The translations under genes were made by a program, and so were the position numbers. From Hyphomicrobiales bacterium (GTDB lineage Bacteria; Pseudomonadota; Alphaproteobacteria; Rhizobiales; JAJFHB01): a DNA stretch of 45,875 bases. Location of the stretch: assembly GCA_021775615.1 (NCBI GenBank), contig JAJFHL010000243.1:1-45875 (forward strand), written 5' to 3'. Below the pieces are notes generated by a model, which saw only the letters and a program-made list of their open reading frames with translations, was not told the DNA's origin and ran no database searches. Of this stretch, positions 7,591 through 17,504 are shown in pieces; within the stretch, counting starts at the first letter, position 1, and each line of letters starts with the position of its first letter.

Positions 7591-7681
7591 CGTTTCCGGG
7601 AAGGTTGTAGTCTCAAGCCCTCTCAATTTCTTTCTGCCGCGCTCTAGATCGCTTCACGTTCACACGGAATCGCTTTGACCG
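7591..7681 (+). repeat. right copy of the flanking repeat, downstream of GST
   Basis: This segment is homologous to 6016-6101 in direct orientation and starts 12 bp after the GST stop. TGTAGTCTCA (7606-7615) and GCCCTCT are shared exactly. The hairpin here is weaker than in the left copy (GGTT against AAGCC) but a T-rich tail is kept. Its right part runs into the left arm of the inverted-repeat element at 7639. Confidence 0.6.
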
Positions 7682-7918
7682 GGACTTCGCGTCTACTGGC
7701 GAGGCACGGCTCCCGCCGTGGACTTGCCGTCCACAAGGTGGCCGTAACGCAGTCCAGAAGGCGCGAAATCCCGGCCTTCGGTGGGCCAAATCGGTCCTCC
7801 AGTCACGTTGCGGCGCTTGCCCGATGCATCACATCGCGCTGCGCACCGCGCCTTACCGGACGAACCGATTTGGCGCCATCAAACGTTTCCGTATGAACAT
7901 GAAACGCTCAAGTAGCGC
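7639..7918 (-). ncRNA. candidate branched structured RNA or fold-back element downstream of lexA
   Basis: Arms of about 43 bp (7639-7680 and 7876-7918) are imperfect inverted repeats. Inside are a 12-bp stem (7680-7691 with 7762-7773) enclosing a GTGGAC/GTCCAC hairpin (7718-7734), and an exact 11-bp stem (7785-7795 with 7864-7874). Together they make a three-way junction. Most of the mismatches are C opposite A as written on the plus strand, which become G-U wobbles on the minus strand, so the fold is much better as minus-strand RNA. Its end lies 22 bp beyond the lexA stop, so it may be the lexA 3' untranslated region. It may equally be a dispersed MITE-like repeat. I see no reading frame in 7579-7940. 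Confidence 0.6.
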
Positions 7919-7940
7919 AGTCCGGCACCTGCAGAGGCAG

Positions 7941-8645
7941 TCAGTAGCGGCGGATCAACCCGACAAGCCGGCCTTGAACCTGGACCCGGTCCGGTCCGAA
8001 GATGCGGGTCTCGTAAGCCGGGTTGGCCGCCTCGAGCGCGATCGACGCGCCCTTGCGGCGCAGCCTCTTCAAGGTCGCTTCCTCGTCATCGACAAGGGCG
8101 ACTATGATCTCGCCGCTATTGGCGTTGTCCGCCTTCTGGATAACCACCGTATCGCCATCCAAAATGCCGGCATCGATCATCGAATCGCCGGTCACCTCGA
8201 GGGCAAAATGTTCGCCCGACGACAACAGTTCCGGTGGAACGGAGACATTGTGCGTGTGGTCCTGAATGGCCGAGATCGGTACGCCGGCGGCAATCCGGCC
8301 CATGACGGGTATTGTGGCGTTGGGCGCTTGGCCGTCGTCGGTCTCGGGCTTCGGACGCACCTTGCCCAAATTGCCCTCGATGACACTGGGATGGAAGCCC
8401 CGGGCAGGTGACGCAAGGCCAGGCGCCACGGAATCGGGCAGGCGCACGATCTCCAGGGCCCGGGCGCGATGCGGCAGGCGGCGCACGAAGCCGCGTTCTT
8501 CAAGTGCGGTGATGAGACGGTGGATGCCGGATTTGGAGCGCAGGTCCAGCGCCTCCTTCATTTCTTCGAACGAAGGGGGAACACCGGTCTCCTTGAGACG
8601 CTCGTGAATGAACATCAGAAGATCATATTGTTTACGCGTGAGCAT
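7941..8645 (-). CDS. lexA: LexA repressor, SOS regulator
   Basis: 234 aa, normal for alphaproteobacterial LexA. The N-terminal winged helix covers residues 1-65 ([17 protein letters not shown], then [17 protein letters not shown]). A linker follows, then the S24 autoprotease domain with cleavage site A120-G121, nucleophile Ser155 in GDSMIDAG and Lys193 in TLKRL, so self-cleavage should be intact. It represses DNA-damage genes until RecA filaments trigger cleavage. Its own promoter carries a perfect alphaproteobacterial box GTTC-N7-GTTC and a second near-match, showing autoregulation. It lies last in the minus-strand run after moeA, but with a 122-bp gap and its own promoter. Confidence 0.97.
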   Translation of the reverse strand: MLTRKQYDLLMFIHERLKETGVPPSFEEMKEALDLRSKSGIHRLITALEERGFVRRLPHRARALEIVRLPDSVAPGLASPARGFHPSVIEGNLGKVRPKPETDDGQAPNATIPVMGRIAAGVPISAIQDHTHNVSVPPELLSSGEHFALEVTGDSMIDAGILDGDTVVIQKADNANSGEIIVALVDDEEATLKRLRRKGASIALEAANPAYETRIFGPDRVQVQGRLVGLIRRY

Positions 8646-8694
8646 AAGGCCCGCCTCTCAAGCAGGTGTCACAGGACGTGAAACACCATATGTG

Positions 8695-8739
8695 GAACAA
8701 ACTAGAAACATCTATACATGTTCTAGTTATGTTCGGCAA
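8695..8739 (-). promoter_or_regulatory. lexA promoter with two SOS boxes
   Basis: Read on the minus strand, -35 TTGCCG (8734-8739), 17 bp, -10 TATAGA (8711-8716). A perfect GAAC-N7-GAAC box (8720-8734) fills the spacer. A second box, GTTT-N7-GTTC with one mismatch (8695-8709), lies just downstream of the -10. LexA bound at either would block RNA polymerase. Confidence 0.85.
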
Positions 8740-8767
8740 GCCTTAAGAACGGGTAAAGACCGGGCAA

Positions 8768-9979
8768 TCAAAAATCGCTGCGCATTATCTCCACGGTTTC
8801 GCCGGAGCGGCGGGCTTTGTCGAATGGCGGCCTGACGATGAAGCCGTTGGCCGCGGCGAGGGTGCGCAGCATCGAGCTGTCCTGCTTGGGAAAGGGAGTG
8901 GCAACACATGTGCCGTCAGCTGCCCACTCCAGGGTGGCGCGCATATAGTCCTGGCGTTCGTCGTTTTCCTTGACGTCGGCGCCCAAGGTGGCGGTGACGT
9001 TCGTACTGTCCGGCGTTCTGCCGAGCAGGGTGCCCAGCAGCGGGCGCAGGAATATCGCGGCGCAGACGAATGTCGATACCGGATTGCCCGGGAATCCGAG
9101 TACCCGCGTCGCCCCCAGCATGCCGAAGATGAGAGGCTTTCCCGGCCGCATGGCAATTTTCCAGAAGTTGAGGGCCATGCCGGCGTCGGTGAGGGCCTGC
9201 TGCACCAGATCGTGTTTGCCCACCGAAGCGCCGCCGAGGGTGATCAGAATGTCGGCGTTCCGCGCGTCCTGCAGTGCCTGGCTTAACGCCTGAACTGTAT
9301 CGCTGACGACACCCAGGTCGACCGCTTCGCCGCCATAGCGTTCGACGAATGCGGCCATGCCGTAGTTGTTCGAGGAGATGATCTGATCGGGTGCCGGAGT
9401 GCCACCCGGGGCGATCAGTTCGTCACCGGTCGGGAGAATAACCACCCGTGGTTTTCGGTGGACGGTGAGGGCAGGGTGGTTCATGGCGGCGGCGAGGGCA
9501 ATTTCGCGGCTGCCGAGCCGGGTGCCGGCGCTCAACAGGACTTCGCCTTCAGCAAAATCAAGTCCGCGCGGGCGGACGAACTGCCCGGCGTTGGGTGCAA
9601 CAAGCACCGCGACGTCCGCACCCGATGTTTCGGTGTTTTCCTGGATGACGATGGTGTTGGCGCCTGAGGGTACCGGTGCGCCGGTGAAGATGCGAACCGC
9701 TTGCCCGGGCCCGACTTCGCCGTCGAATGCGGCTCCGGCCGGCGCCTCGCCAATGACCTTGAGCGTGGCCGGGATTTCAATGACATCTTCGGCGCGGACC
9801 GCATAGCCGTCCATCGCAGAGGCATCGAAGGGCGGTTGCGTGATGCGGGCCCTGACGTCATCAGCCAGGACGCGGCCGAATGCGGCGCTCAGCTCCACCC
9901 GCTCCGCTTCGGTCGGCGTGACACCATCGAGAATCCTCGCCTTCGCCTGTTCAACCGGCAGCAGGCCCATCTTGCTCAT
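8768..9979 (-). CDS. moeA: molybdopterin molybdenumtransferase MoeA
   Basis: 403 aa, full length. It inserts molybdate into adenylylated molybdopterin, the last step of molybdenum cofactor synthesis, in the cytosol. Motifs in order are MDGYAV (56-61), TGDEL (184-188) and GGASVG (249-254) of the MoCF domain, MRPGKP (277-282) and GFPGNPVS (295-302), then the beta-barrel C-terminal domain. ATG 9979 overlaps the moaC stop by 4 nt, so moaC and moeA are coupled. The order trpC-moaC-moeA-lexA is a familiar alphaproteobacterial arrangement. Confidence 0.96.
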   Translation of the reverse strand: MSKMGLLPVEQAKARILDGVTPTEAERVELSAAFGRVLADDVRARITQPPFDASAMDGYAVRAEDVIEIPATLKVIGEAPAGAAFDGEVGPGQAVRIFTGAPVPSGANTIVIQENTETSGADVAVLVAPNAGQFVRPRGLDFAEGEVLLSAGTRLGSREIALAAAMNHPALTVHRKPRVVILPTGDELIAPGGTPAPDQIISSNNYGMAAFVERYGGEAVDLGVVSDTVQALSQALQDARNADILITLGGASVGKHDLVQQALTDAGMALNFWKIAMRPGKPLIFGMLGATRVLGFPGNPVSTFVCAAIFLRPLLGTLLGRTPDSTNVTATLGADVKENDERQDYMRATLEWAADGTCVATPFPKQDSSMLRTLAAANGFIVRPPFDKARRSGETVEIMRSDF

Positions 9980-10458
9980 TCCGCCTTGAAGGTGCCGGAC
10001 TTGCCGCCGGACTTCTCCACCAGTCGCAGGTCGGAAATGCGGATGCCCCGGTCGACCGCCTTGACCATGTCATAGACGGTGAGGCAGGCGACGGAGGCTG
10101 CGGTCAGGGCCTCCATTTCAACGCCGGTCGGGCCGGTGACCTTGACGGTCGCAGTCACCTTAATCGCGGGCCCCTGCGGATCGGCTTCCAGGTCAATCGT
10201 CACATTCGACAGGGCAAGCGGGTGGCACAGCGGGATCAGTTCATGGGTGCGTTTGGCCGCCATGATGCCGGCGATGCGCGCGGTGCCCAGGACATCGCCC
10301 TTCTTTGCCGTGCCGGCGACTATGAGCTCCAGAGTTTCAGGCTGCATAAACACGTTCGCCCTGGCGACCGCGATGCGTTCGGTCTGCGCCTTGGCCGAGA
10401 CATCGACCATGTGCGCTTCGCCCTTTTCGTTGATGTGGGTGAGTTTCTTTTCGGCCAT
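9976..10458 (-). CDS. moaC: cyclic pyranopterin monophosphate synthase MoaC
   Basis: 160 aa from ATG 10458 (MAEKKLTHI); an open frame continues back to 10536 but that would intrude into trpC, and the family N-terminus matches the shorter form. MoaC turns the MoaA product into cyclic pyranopterin monophosphate. LCHPL (77-81), GVEMEALTA (112-120) and the YDMVK segment with Asp130 and Lys133 form the active site. The protein works as a hexamer in the cytosol. It follows trpC by 10 nt and overlaps moeA by 4 nt. Confidence 0.95.
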   Translation of the reverse strand: MAEKKLTHINEKGEAHMVDVSAKAQTERIAVARANVFMQPETLELIVAGTAKKGDVLGTARIAGIMAAKRTHELIPLCHPLALSNVTIDLEADPQGPAIKVTATVKVTGPTGVEMEALTAASVACLTVYDMVKAVDRGIRISDLRLVEKSGGKSGTFKAE

Positions 10459-10468
10459 TGCGGATGCG

Positions 10469-11290
10469 TCAGGCGCCGGCCACGGTCGCGGCGGAGCGTT
10501 CGCGCCGAAGAATGTTGGCGGTTGCGGCCTCGACATCGTCCTGGCGCATCAGGCTCTCGCCGATCAGAAACGTGTTGATGCCGGATCTGGACAGGCGTTC
10601 GAGATCCTGCGGCGCGGCCAGTCCGCTCTCACCAACCAGAAGATAGCCTTCCGGTACCAGCGGGGCGAGCCGTTCGCTGGTTTCAAGGGATGTCTCGAAG
10701 GTCTTGAGATTGCGGTTGTTGATGCCGATGAAGGTGCTTTCGAGCTTCAGGGCGCGGGCGAGCTCGGCTTCGTCATGGACTTCGATGAGCGCGTCCATGC
10801 CCCATTCGGCCGCGGCGGCCTCGAGTTCGCGGGCCAGTTCGTCTCCGATCATGGCCATGATGATCAAGATGCAATCGGCGCCCCAGCTGCGGGCCTCGGC
10901 CACCTGGTAGGGGTCGATCATGAAATCCTTGCGCAGGGCGGGCAGGGCGGTTGCGTCGCGTGCGGCGGTGAGATATTCGGGCCGGCCGTCAAACGAGGGC
11001 GTGTCGGTGAGCACCGAGAGACAGGCCGCTCCGCCGGCCTCATAGGCCCTGGCGAGGCTGGGAGGGTCGAAGTCTTCGCGGATCAGCCCCTTGGACGGAC
11101 TGGCGCGCTTGATCTCGGCGACAAGGCCGAACGCGCCGCGGCCAACACGGTCCCGCAATGCCGCCGCGAACGGTCTGACCGGCGCAGCCTGCCGCGCCAT
11201 CCGCTCCAGGTCGCCGATGGGCAGCGCCTGCCTGGCCGCGGTGACTTCGTCACGTTTGTAGGCGGCGATTTTGTCCAGTATGGTTGCCAT
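10469..11290 (-). CDS. trpC: indole-3-glycerol phosphate synthase TrpC
   Basis: 273 aa TIM-barrel enzyme that closes the indole ring in tryptophan synthesis. Catalytic lysine Lys61 is in [10 protein letters not shown], Lys121 in KDFMID, Glu170 in IEVHDE, then NNRNLKTF (191-198) and VGESGL for phosphate binding. It is monofunctional, without a fused TrpF. ATG 11290 lies 3 bp after the trpD stop, so trpD and trpC are tightly coupled. trpF, trpB and trpA are not in this window, as expected for the split trp genes of this class. Confidence 0.96.
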   Translation of the reverse strand: MATILDKIAAYKRDEVTAARQALPIGDLERMARQAAPVRPFAAALRDRVGRGAFGLVAEIKRASPSKGLIREDFDPPSLARAYEAGGAACLSVLTDTPSFDGRPEYLTAARDATALPALRKDFMIDPYQVAEARSWGADCILIIMAMIGDELARELEAAAAEWGMDALIEVHDEAELARALKLESTFIGINNRNLKTFETSLETSERLAPLVPEGYLLVGESGLAAPQDLERLSRSGINTFLIGESLMRQDDVEAATANILRRERSAATVAGA

Positions 11291-11293
11291 CAG

Positions 11294-12322
11294 TCAGTCG
11301 GTGTTCGAGACATCGACGAGTGTGTCGAGCGCGGACTTCGCCTTGCCGCTGTCGATGGCTTCAAATGCTGCTGTTGCGCCCTGTTTGAGGTCTGCTGCCT
11401 CGCCGGCCACAACCAGAGCCGCGGCGGTGGTCAGCGCGACGATATCACGGAACGCACCGCTGGCGCCGCCGAGCACATCGCGAACCGCCTGGGCGTTGGT
11501 TTCCGCATCGCCGCCTTTCAGGTCTTGCAGTTTTGCAACCGCGATGCCGGCGTCCTGCGGCGACACTTCGAATGAAGTGACCTTGCCGTCCTTGAGCTCC
11601 GCAACGAAACTCGGGCCCGTTGTGGTCAGTTCGTCAAGACCGTCCGAACCATGGACGACCCATACCCGGTCTGCGCCAAGATTGTTGAACACATGCGCCA
11701 TCGGTTCGACCCAGTCACGTGAGAAAACGCCAACCACCTGGCGGGTTGTGCCGGCTGGATTGGAGATCGGGCCGAGCAGGTTGAAGACCGTCCTGGTGCC
11801 GAGCTCGACCCGCGAGGGGCCGACATGGCGCATGGCGGCATGATGCGCGGGGGCAAACATGAAGCCGACGCCGGCCTGTTCGATGCAGGCGGAAATCTTC
11901 TCTGGGGGAATTTCGATATTGACGCCCAGCGCCATCAGCGTGTCGGCGGCTCCTGCCTTGGAAGAGAGGGCCCGATTGCCGTGCTTGGCGACTTTCAGCC
12001 CGGCGCCCGCCGCAACAATCGCGGCGCATGTCGAGACGTTGTAGGTTCCGGCCCCGTCACCTCCGGTGCCGACGATATCGATCGCGCCTTCTGGAGCATC
12101 GACCCGCTTCATCTTGGAGCGCATGGTGCGGACGGCGCCGGTGATTTCTTCAACGGACTCGCCGCGCACCCGCAAAGCCATCAGAAAACCGCCGATCTGC
12201 GACGGCGTCGAATCGCCCGACATCATGATGTCGAACGCTGTCTGCGCTTCTGTCTCGGTGAGGCTTTCTCCGCCGGCGACTTTAGCAATGAGCGGTTTGA
12301 ATTCTGCCATTTTCTTCGACAT
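11294..12322 (-). CDS. trpD: anthranilate phosphoribosyltransferase TrpD
   Basis: 342 aa from ATG 12322 (MSKKMAEFK), preceded by AGAGAA; ATG 12310 and an upstream ATG at 12337 are alternatives. It transfers phosphoribose from PRPP to anthranilate. GTGGD (85-89) binds PRPP, followed by NVSTCAA and KHGNR (113-117), and a second acidic metal-binding segment occurs later in [10 protein letters not shown]. The N-terminal helical domain carries [17 protein letters not shown]. It works with TrpE and TrpG, encoded just upstream. Confidence 0.96.
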   Translation of the reverse strand: MSKKMAEFKPLIAKVAGGESLTETEAQTAFDIMMSGDSTPSQIGGFLMALRVRGESVEEITGAVRTMRSKMKRVDAPEGAIDIVGTGGDGAGTYNVSTCAAIVAAGAGLKVAKHGNRALSSKAGAADTLMALGVNIEIPPEKISACIEQAGVGFMFAPAHHAAMRHVGPSRVELGTRTVFNLLGPISNPAGTTRQVVGVFSRDWVEPMAHVFNNLGADRVWVVHGSDGLDELTTTGPSFVAELKDGKVTSFEVSPQDAGIAVAKLQDLKGGDAETNAQAVRDVLGGASGAFRDIVALTTAAALVVAGEAADLKQGATAAFEAIDSGKAKSALDTLVDVSNTD

Positions 12323-12346
12323 TGGTTCTCTGCACAAAGTTTGAAA

Positions 12347-12964
12347 CTACACCGAAGCGCTGGCGCTTGCCATGTCCTCGTGAGGTGCCGGAGTAATGCC
12401 CGCCAACTCCAGGAAGTTCCGCAGAAGCTGATGGCCGTGTTCGGATGCGATGCTCTCAGGATGGAACTGGACACCGTAGACCGGAGCCGATGTGTGGGCA
12501 ACGCCCATGATGGTGCCGTCTTGTGTCCTCGCGGTCACCTTGAGGCAGTCGGGCATCGAGCCGGGCTCGGCGGTCAGCGAATGATAGCGTGTTGCGGCAA
12601 ACGGATTTGCCAGGCCCTTGAAAATGTCAGTTCCGGAATGATGGACGTCGGACAGCTTGCCATGCATCAGGGTATCGGCCCGGATGATGCGCCCGCCATA
12701 CGCCTGAATGATGGACTGATGCCCGAGACAGACCCCGAGTATCGGGACGGATCCGTCCGCCTTTTCGATCAGTTCGAGACATATGCCGGCTTCGTTCGGG
12801 GTGCAGGGGCCAGGAGAGAGGACGATGGCCTCGGGGGTCTGGGCCAGAATGTCCTCGACCGAGATCTGGTCGTTGCGATGAACCGTTGTCCGGGCGCCGA
12901 TCTCGCCGAGATAGTGCACCAGATTGTAGGTGAAACTGTCGTAGTTATCGATCAGGAGTATCAT
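12347..12964 (-). CDS. trpG: anthranilate synthase glutamine amidotransferase subunit TrpG
   Basis: 205 aa from ATG 12964 ([16 protein letters not shown]); the frame is open back to 13057 but that overlaps trpE and lacks family sequence. It is a class I glutamine amidotransferase with nucleophile Cys79 in GVCLGHQ and the His168/Glu170 pair in FHPES, supplying ammonia to TrpE. Many rhizobia fuse trpE and trpG; here they are separate genes 11 bp apart. A dual role in folate synthesis (PabA) is possible but cannot be judged here. Confidence 0.95.
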   Translation of the reverse strand: MILLIDNYDSFTYNLVHYLGEIGARTTVHRNDQISVEDILAQTPEAIVLSPGPCTPNEAGICLELIEKADGSVPILGVCLGHQSIIQAYGGRIIRADTLMHGKLSDVHHSGTDIFKGLANPFAATRYHSLTAEPGSMPDCLKVTARTQDGTIMGVAHTSAPVYGVQFHPESIASEHGHQLLRNFLELAGITPAPHEDMASASASV

Positions 12965-12975
12965 GACGCTTGTTC

Positions 12976-14496
12976 CTACTGACCGCGGCCGGGCTGCTCG
13001 GCGAAGCGCACCGCTTCTTCGGCGGCGCGGAACAGGGCTTTCGCCTTGTTGATGCATTCCACGTGTTCATTCTCCGGCACCGAATCGGCGACGACGCCGG
13101 CGCCCGCCTGGACGTGCATTACGCCATCCTTGACGATGGCGGTGCGCAGGACGATGCAGGTGTCCATGTCGCCATTGGCGGAGAAGTAGCCGACACAGCC
13201 GGCGTAGATGCCGCGCTTTTCGCTTTCCAGCTCGTCGATGATTTCCATCGCACGCACCTTCGGGGCGCCGGAAACGGTGCCGGCCGGGAAGCCCGCCACC
13301 AGAGCCGAAATGGCGTCGTGCGCAGGATCAAGGTCGCCTTCGACATTTGAAACGATGTGCATGACCTGGCTGTAGAATTCCAGAATGAATTGATCGGTGA
13401 CCGTGACCGAGCCGATCTTCGAAACTCTGCCGATATCGTTGCGCCCGAGATCAAGCAGCATCAGATGCTCGGCGCGCTCCTTGGGGTCGGCGAGCAGATC
13501 TTCGGCCAGTGCGCGGTCCTCGATCGGGGTTGCCCCGCGTGGCCGGGTGCCGGCGATGGGCCGGATGGTGACGCGGCCGCCACGCACGCGCACCAGAATT
13601 TCCGGGCTGGAGCCGATGACCGAGAAGCCGCCAAAGTTCAGGTAATAGAGAAACGGTGACGGATTGATCCGGCGCAGCGAGCGGTAGAGCGAGAACGGTG
13701 GCAGCGGGAAGGGGGCCGAAAACCGCTGGCTGAGAACCGTCTGGAATATGTCGCCTGCCGTGATGTACTCCTTGGCGCGTCGCACCATGGCCTTGTATTC
13801 GTCCGGCGTCGTATTCGAGACCGGGTCTTCCAGGTCGAGTTCCGGCGGTTGCGTGCTGGTGGTGTGATCAAGCGGCCGTTCCAGCGCATCGATGACCGTT
13901 GAAATGCGGTCAAGCGCTCTCGAATAGGCGGCATCGGCGGTGAGGTCATCGCGCGGGTAGACGGGAGTGATCACCGTCACCTCGTCTTTGACCGCGTCGA
14001 AGATCGCCATCAGCGTGGGCCTGATGAGGGTTGCGTCGGCGAACCCGAGTGTGTCCGGATTGGGATCGGGAAGGCGCTCCATCAGGCGCACCATGTCGTA
14101 TCCCATATAGCCGAACACCCCGGCGGCCATGGGAGGCAGGTCCTCGGGCAGGTCTATGCGCGATTCCTCGAGCACCCGGCGCAATGCTTCAAGCGGTGTT
14201 CCGGGACAGGGCTCAAAGGCTCCCTCGGGATCGTGCACCGCCTTGCGGTTGATGCTGGATGTGGCGCCGTCGGCGCGCCAGATCAGGTCTGGCTTGAGGC
14301 CAATGATCGAATAGCGGCCGCGCACCGCGCCGCCTTCGACCGACTCCAGAAGAAAACTGTAGGGCTCGCGGTGGGCGAGTTTGAGCATCGCGGAAACCGG
14401 CGTCTCAAGATCAGCCACGAGCCTCGACCACACCACCTGCGCGCGTTGCCCCGCATAGGCCTGCGTGAAGCTCTCAATCGTCGGCTCGATCACCAT
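12976..14496 (-). CDS. trpE: anthranilate synthase component I TrpE
   Basis: 506 aa, usual length. It converts chorismate to anthranilate with ammonia from TrpG. The N-terminal domain holds the tryptophan feedback motif LLES (49-52). The C-terminal chorismate-binding domain has the [11 protein letters not shown] stretch, then [11 protein letters not shown] and the late [16 protein letters not shown] block. It lies 63 bp after ppiD on the same strand. That gap is too short for a typical rhizobial trp attenuator with a Trp-rich leader peptide, and I see none, so transcription probably enters from ppiD or from a promoter inside its 3' end. Confidence 0.96.
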   Translation of the reverse strand: MVIEPTIESFTQAYAGQRAQVVWSRLVADLETPVSAMLKLAHREPYSFLLESVEGGAVRGRYSIIGLKPDLIWRADGATSSINRKAVHDPEGAFEPCPGTPLEALRRVLEESRIDLPEDLPPMAAGVFGYMGYDMVRLMERLPDPNPDTLGFADATLIRPTLMAIFDAVKDEVTVITPVYPRDDLTADAAYSRALDRISTVIDALERPLDHTTSTQPPELDLEDPVSNTTPDEYKAMVRRAKEYITAGDIFQTVLSQRFSAPFPLPPFSLYRSLRRINPSPFLYYLNFGGFSVIGSSPEILVRVRGGRVTIRPIAGTRPRGATPIEDRALAEDLLADPKERAEHLMLLDLGRNDIGRVSKIGSVTVTDQFILEFYSQVMHIVSNVEGDLDPAHDAISALVAGFPAGTVSGAPKVRAMEIIDELESEKRGIYAGCVGYFSANGDMDTCIVLRTAIVKDGVMHVQAGAGVVADSVPENEHVECINKAKALFRAAEEAVRFAEQPGRGQ

Positions 14497-14559
14497 CGCG
14501 GTTGTACCGGTTGTCTGTCTGGATGCTCTTGGGGTTCGGGAGAAAACGTGCGCGGCGTC

Positions 14560-16461
14560 TCAGTATCGGGCTTGTTCGTCGCCTTGCAGGCTTTCCCAAA
14601 GCTGTTCGTTGATCTGGATCCCCAGCGAATCCTGCAATCCGGCGATGTAGATCTCGAACAGGTCACGGCCGACGCCGTTCTTCAGCTGCGTATTGATGGT
14701 CTTGGCTTCCGCGCTCTCCGGATCGAATGCCGGGGTATCGACCTTGTCGACGGAGAAGATAACAAGGCTCAGTCCTTCGGCCGCCTGGGCCAGCCCGGAA
14801 TTGCCTTCCGAGCTGCGGAAGAGCGCGGCCACGGCCGCGGGCCCGAAGGCATCGGCGTTGTCACGCCGTTTAAGCGCTCCGGTCTCGATGACGGTCTTCT
14901 GCAGGCCTTCGGCAAGGGTTTCAATCGCTGTTCCCGCTTTCGCCTGGGACACAAGCTCGTCAGCCTTTGCGATCAGCAACTCCCGTGTCTTGTCGGCCTT
15001 CCAAAGATCGGTGATCTCCTGCCTGACGTCGTCGATCGGCTTGATGGCGGACGGGGTTATCTCCGTGACATCCACCCAGACGAAGCCTTCCGCGGTGGTG
15101 TCGAGCGGGTCGTTTTCGATGCCTATGTCGCTTTCAAACGCCATCCGCACGACCGATGCGGACGCGGGAATTTCCGTCAAGGGGTTGCCTTCCGGGCCGT
15201 TACCGCTCTGGTCCACGGCATCGATCTGTATTACCGGCAGGTCAAACTTCTGTCCGATTTCGCCTAACGGCGCACCTTCCGCACGGGCGTCCTCGACCGC
15301 GTCGTGAAGGTTGAGAATCTCCTCTTGAGCACGTTCAAGGCTGAGTTGCTTCTTGAGATCCTCCTTGACGCTTTCAAAGGATTTTTTCACTTCCGGCTTT
15401 ATCGCCAGAACGCGGATCAGGACGACCGACAGTTTGCTTTCAATCGGCTCGCTCACTTCACCCTCGGGCAGGGAGAACGCTGCCTCGGCAAGCGTCTGGT
15501 CAGTGACTTCGGTGCGTTGCAGGTCGCCAAGATTGTAGTCGATCGGCTTCATGCCGCGTTCTTTGGCGATCTCAAGAAAGTCGGTGCCGGCCACGATCCG
15601 TTCACGGGCCTTGCGGGCGTCGTCGACGTTGTCGAAGGCGATCTGCTGAATTTCCCGCGTCTCGGGGGTGGTGTAGTCGCTGATGCGCTGATCATAGAGC
15701 TGGCGAACGTCCGCGTCCGTCACGTCAATGGTTTCGGCAACATCCTCCGGCTCGAGGCGCAATATGGTCAAAGTGCGGAATTCGGGCGCGGTAAAAGACC
15801 GTTTGTTCTGGTCGTAATAGGTCTGCTGTTCCGAGGCGCTCGGCTCGGGAACCGCTCCCGCATCGTTCTCGTCAAGCAGGAAGTACTTCGCCGCCCGGGT
15901 TTCGTTCTGTTGCCGGACGATGGCGCTGACCATCGTCCGCGGCACCTCGAGCGACTGATCGATGAGGCCCGCCACGTTGCGTCGCAGAATGGCTTCCTGC
16001 TGCAGGGCGATGAAGAGCGCTTCCGACAGCCCGTTTTGGTTCAGCATGCTCTGAAAGCGCTGGCGATCGAACTGTCCCTGCGCGTTCTGGAATGCCGGAT
16101 TGTCGGCAATCTGCTGGGCGATTGCCGTCTCCGTTACGGCGAGACCGAGGCGGTTGATCTGGCTGTCCAGTGCGGCGTCCCGGATCAGTTCGCCCAGAAC
16201 CTGACGATCGATGTTCAGATCCCGCGCCTGGGCCGTGGTGAGCTGTTGGCCGAGCTGTCCCGACAGTGCATTGACACGCCGGATAAAGGCGTTCTGGAAT
16301 TCCTGAGCCGACACTTCTTCTTCGCCGACGACAACCAGCGCATCGCCACGATAGCCGGTGAAGACATCATTGATACCCCACACCGCGAAACTGAGGGCGA
16401 GCACTCCAATGAAAATCTTGGCGACCCAACCGCCGACACTGTCACGCAATACAGATAGCAT
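14560..16461 (-). CDS. ppiD: membrane-anchored periplasmic foldase, PpiD/SurA-like
   Basis: 633 aa. A single N-terminal membrane segment at about residues 12-30 (AKIFIGVLALSFAVWGI) is preceded by a short cytoplasmic tail, so the bulk is periplasmic. A SurA-like N-terminal chaperone region (about 40-200) comes before a degenerate parvulin PPIase domain at about 265-355 (TREIQQIAFDN, then LPEGEVSEPIESKLSVVLIRV), and a long helical tail. It helps fold exported proteins near the Sec translocon. It is divergent from tpiA and is the first gene of the run that leads into trpE; the pairing with trp genes is common in alphaproteobacteria and has no obvious functional meaning. Confidence 0.92.
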   Translation of the reverse strand: MLSVLRDSVGGWVAKIFIGVLALSFAVWGINDVFTGYRGDALVVVGEEEVSAQEFQNAFIRRVNALSGQLGQQLTTAQARDLNIDRQVLGELIRDAALDSQINRLGLAVTETAIAQQIADNPAFQNAQGQFDRQRFQSMLNQNGLSEALFIALQQEAILRRNVAGLIDQSLEVPRTMVSAIVRQQNETRAAKYFLLDENDAGAVPEPSASEQQTYYDQNKRSFTAPEFRTLTILRLEPEDVAETIDVTDADVRQLYDQRISDYTTPETREIQQIAFDNVDDARKARERIVAGTDFLEIAKERGMKPIDYNLGDLQRTEVTDQTLAEAAFSLPEGEVSEPIESKLSVVLIRVLAIKPEVKKSFESVKEDLKKQLSLERAQEEILNLHDAVEDARAEGAPLGEIGQKFDLPVIQIDAVDQSGNGPEGNPLTEIPASASVVRMAFESDIGIENDPLDTTAEGFVWVDVTEITPSAIKPIDDVRQEITDLWKADKTRELLIAKADELVSQAKAGTAIETLAEGLQKTVIETGALKRRDNADAFGPAAVAALFRSSEGNSGLAQAAEGLSLVIFSVDKVDTPAFDPESAEAKTINTQLKNGVGRDLFEIYIAGLQDSLGIQINEQLWESLQGDEQARY

Positions 16462-16568
16462 GGTGTGTATTCAATCCATTCGTTGTCGAAGGAACTTAGC
16501 ACTTTACCAAGGCGCCGTTGGTGATCAGGTCGCCGTACGGTTAAAACACGAAATATAGCTTTTCGCAG

Positions 16569-16610
16569 TGCATCATAAGGGCCCGGAGGCGTGCGGGCAA
16601 GTATGATGCA
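16569..16610. promoter_or_regulatory. inverted repeat between divergent ppiD and tpiA
   Basis: TGCATCATA (16569-16577) and TATGATGCA (16602-16610) are an exact 9-bp inverted repeat with a 24-bp GC-rich spacer, in the 275-bp gap between the two starts. It could be a regulator site or a leader hairpin. I do not find convincing -35/-10 pairs here for either gene; TTGAGC-17-TTTGAT at 16693-16721 before tpiA is only a weak candidate. Confidence 0.4.
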
Positions 16611-16736
16611 TTTGCCGAAACAGGGGCTGTGATCGTGCATCTGCGCGGTGCGATGGCGGTTGCCGGTTAGCACATTCGGGAATCTCTGCTATTGAGCGTG
16701 CCGGACGGCAAATCTTTGATAAAGGGAACGGCCAAG

Positions 16737-17504
16737 ATGAAAAGGCAGGCACGACGGGCGCTGGTGGCCGGAAACTGGAAAATGAACGGCCTCAAAGGTT
16801 CAAGGCGCGAAGTTTCCGCTCTGGCGCGCCGGCTCGGCGCCGCCGCGTTCAATCCCAAATGCGATGTTATGGTCTGCCCGCCGGCAACGCTGGTGACGCT
16901 CTTGCGGGAGAGCGCAAAAGGGTCGCGGGTCAAGATCGGGGCGCAGGACTGCCATTGGAATCCGACGGGGGCGCATACCGGGGATGTGTCCGCGGAAATG
17001 CTGAAAGATGCCGGAGCGGTGTCGGTCATTGTCGGTCATTCTGAGCGCCGCAGCGATCACGGTGAGACCGATGGAATGGTCAACGCCAAGGCGCAGGCCG
17101 CCTATCGCGCCGGCCTCGGTGCGATTATCTGTGTCGGGGAAACCGAAGCCGAGCGCAAGGCGGGGCGGACCCTGCGTGTTATCGGCGGTCAGCTGAAGGG
17201 ATCGCTCCCCGAAAACGCCGACGCGCGCAACACGGTGATCGCCTATGAACCGGTCTGGGCGATCGGTACCGGCCTCACCCCAACCACCGACGATGTTGCC
17301 GAAGTCCACAAATACATCAGAAAGCGTGTTGCGGCCCTGCTCAGTGACGAGACCGCTTCAAAGATGCGTATCCTCTATGGCGGATCGGTAAAGCCCGCGA
17401 ATGCGGATGAGCTGATGGCAATCGACAATGTCGATGGCGCATTGGTCGGTGGCGCAAGCCTCAAGGCTGCCGATTTCCTCGGCATCATCGCGGCCTATTT
17501 GTGA
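16737..17504 (+). CDS. tpiA: triosephosphate isomerase
   Basis: 255 aa from ATG 16737, with GGGAACGG upstream; a longer frame from 16692 has no family sequence. It interconverts dihydroxyacetone phosphate and glyceraldehyde 3-phosphate. Lys15 is in AGNWKMNG, catalytic His101 in VGHSERR, base Glu171 in [11 protein letters not shown], and the phosphate-binding YGGSVKP follows. All catalytic residues are present. Its stop overlaps the GTG start of the transporter gene by 4 nt. Confidence 0.97.
   Translation: MKRQARRALVAGNWKMNGLKGSRREVSALARRLGAAAFNPKCDVMVCPPATLVTLLRESAKGSRVKIGAQDCHWNPTGAHTGDVSAEMLKDAGAVSVIVGHSERRSDHGETDGMVNAKAQAAYRAGLGAIICVGETEAERKAGRTLRVIGGQLKGSLPENADARNTVIAYEPVWAIGTGLTPTTDDVAEVHKYIRKRVAALLSDETASKMRILYGGSVKPANADELMAIDNVDGALVGGASLKAADFLGIIAAYL

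Noticed and set aside
10079-11575. A 498-codon plus-strand open frame across moaC, trpC and trpD
   Set aside because: It is antisense to three tightly packed, clearly identified genes; a GC-driven shadow.
14497-14559. Trp attenuator before trpE
   Set aside because: The 63-bp gap holds no leader peptide rich in Trp codons and no competing hairpins.
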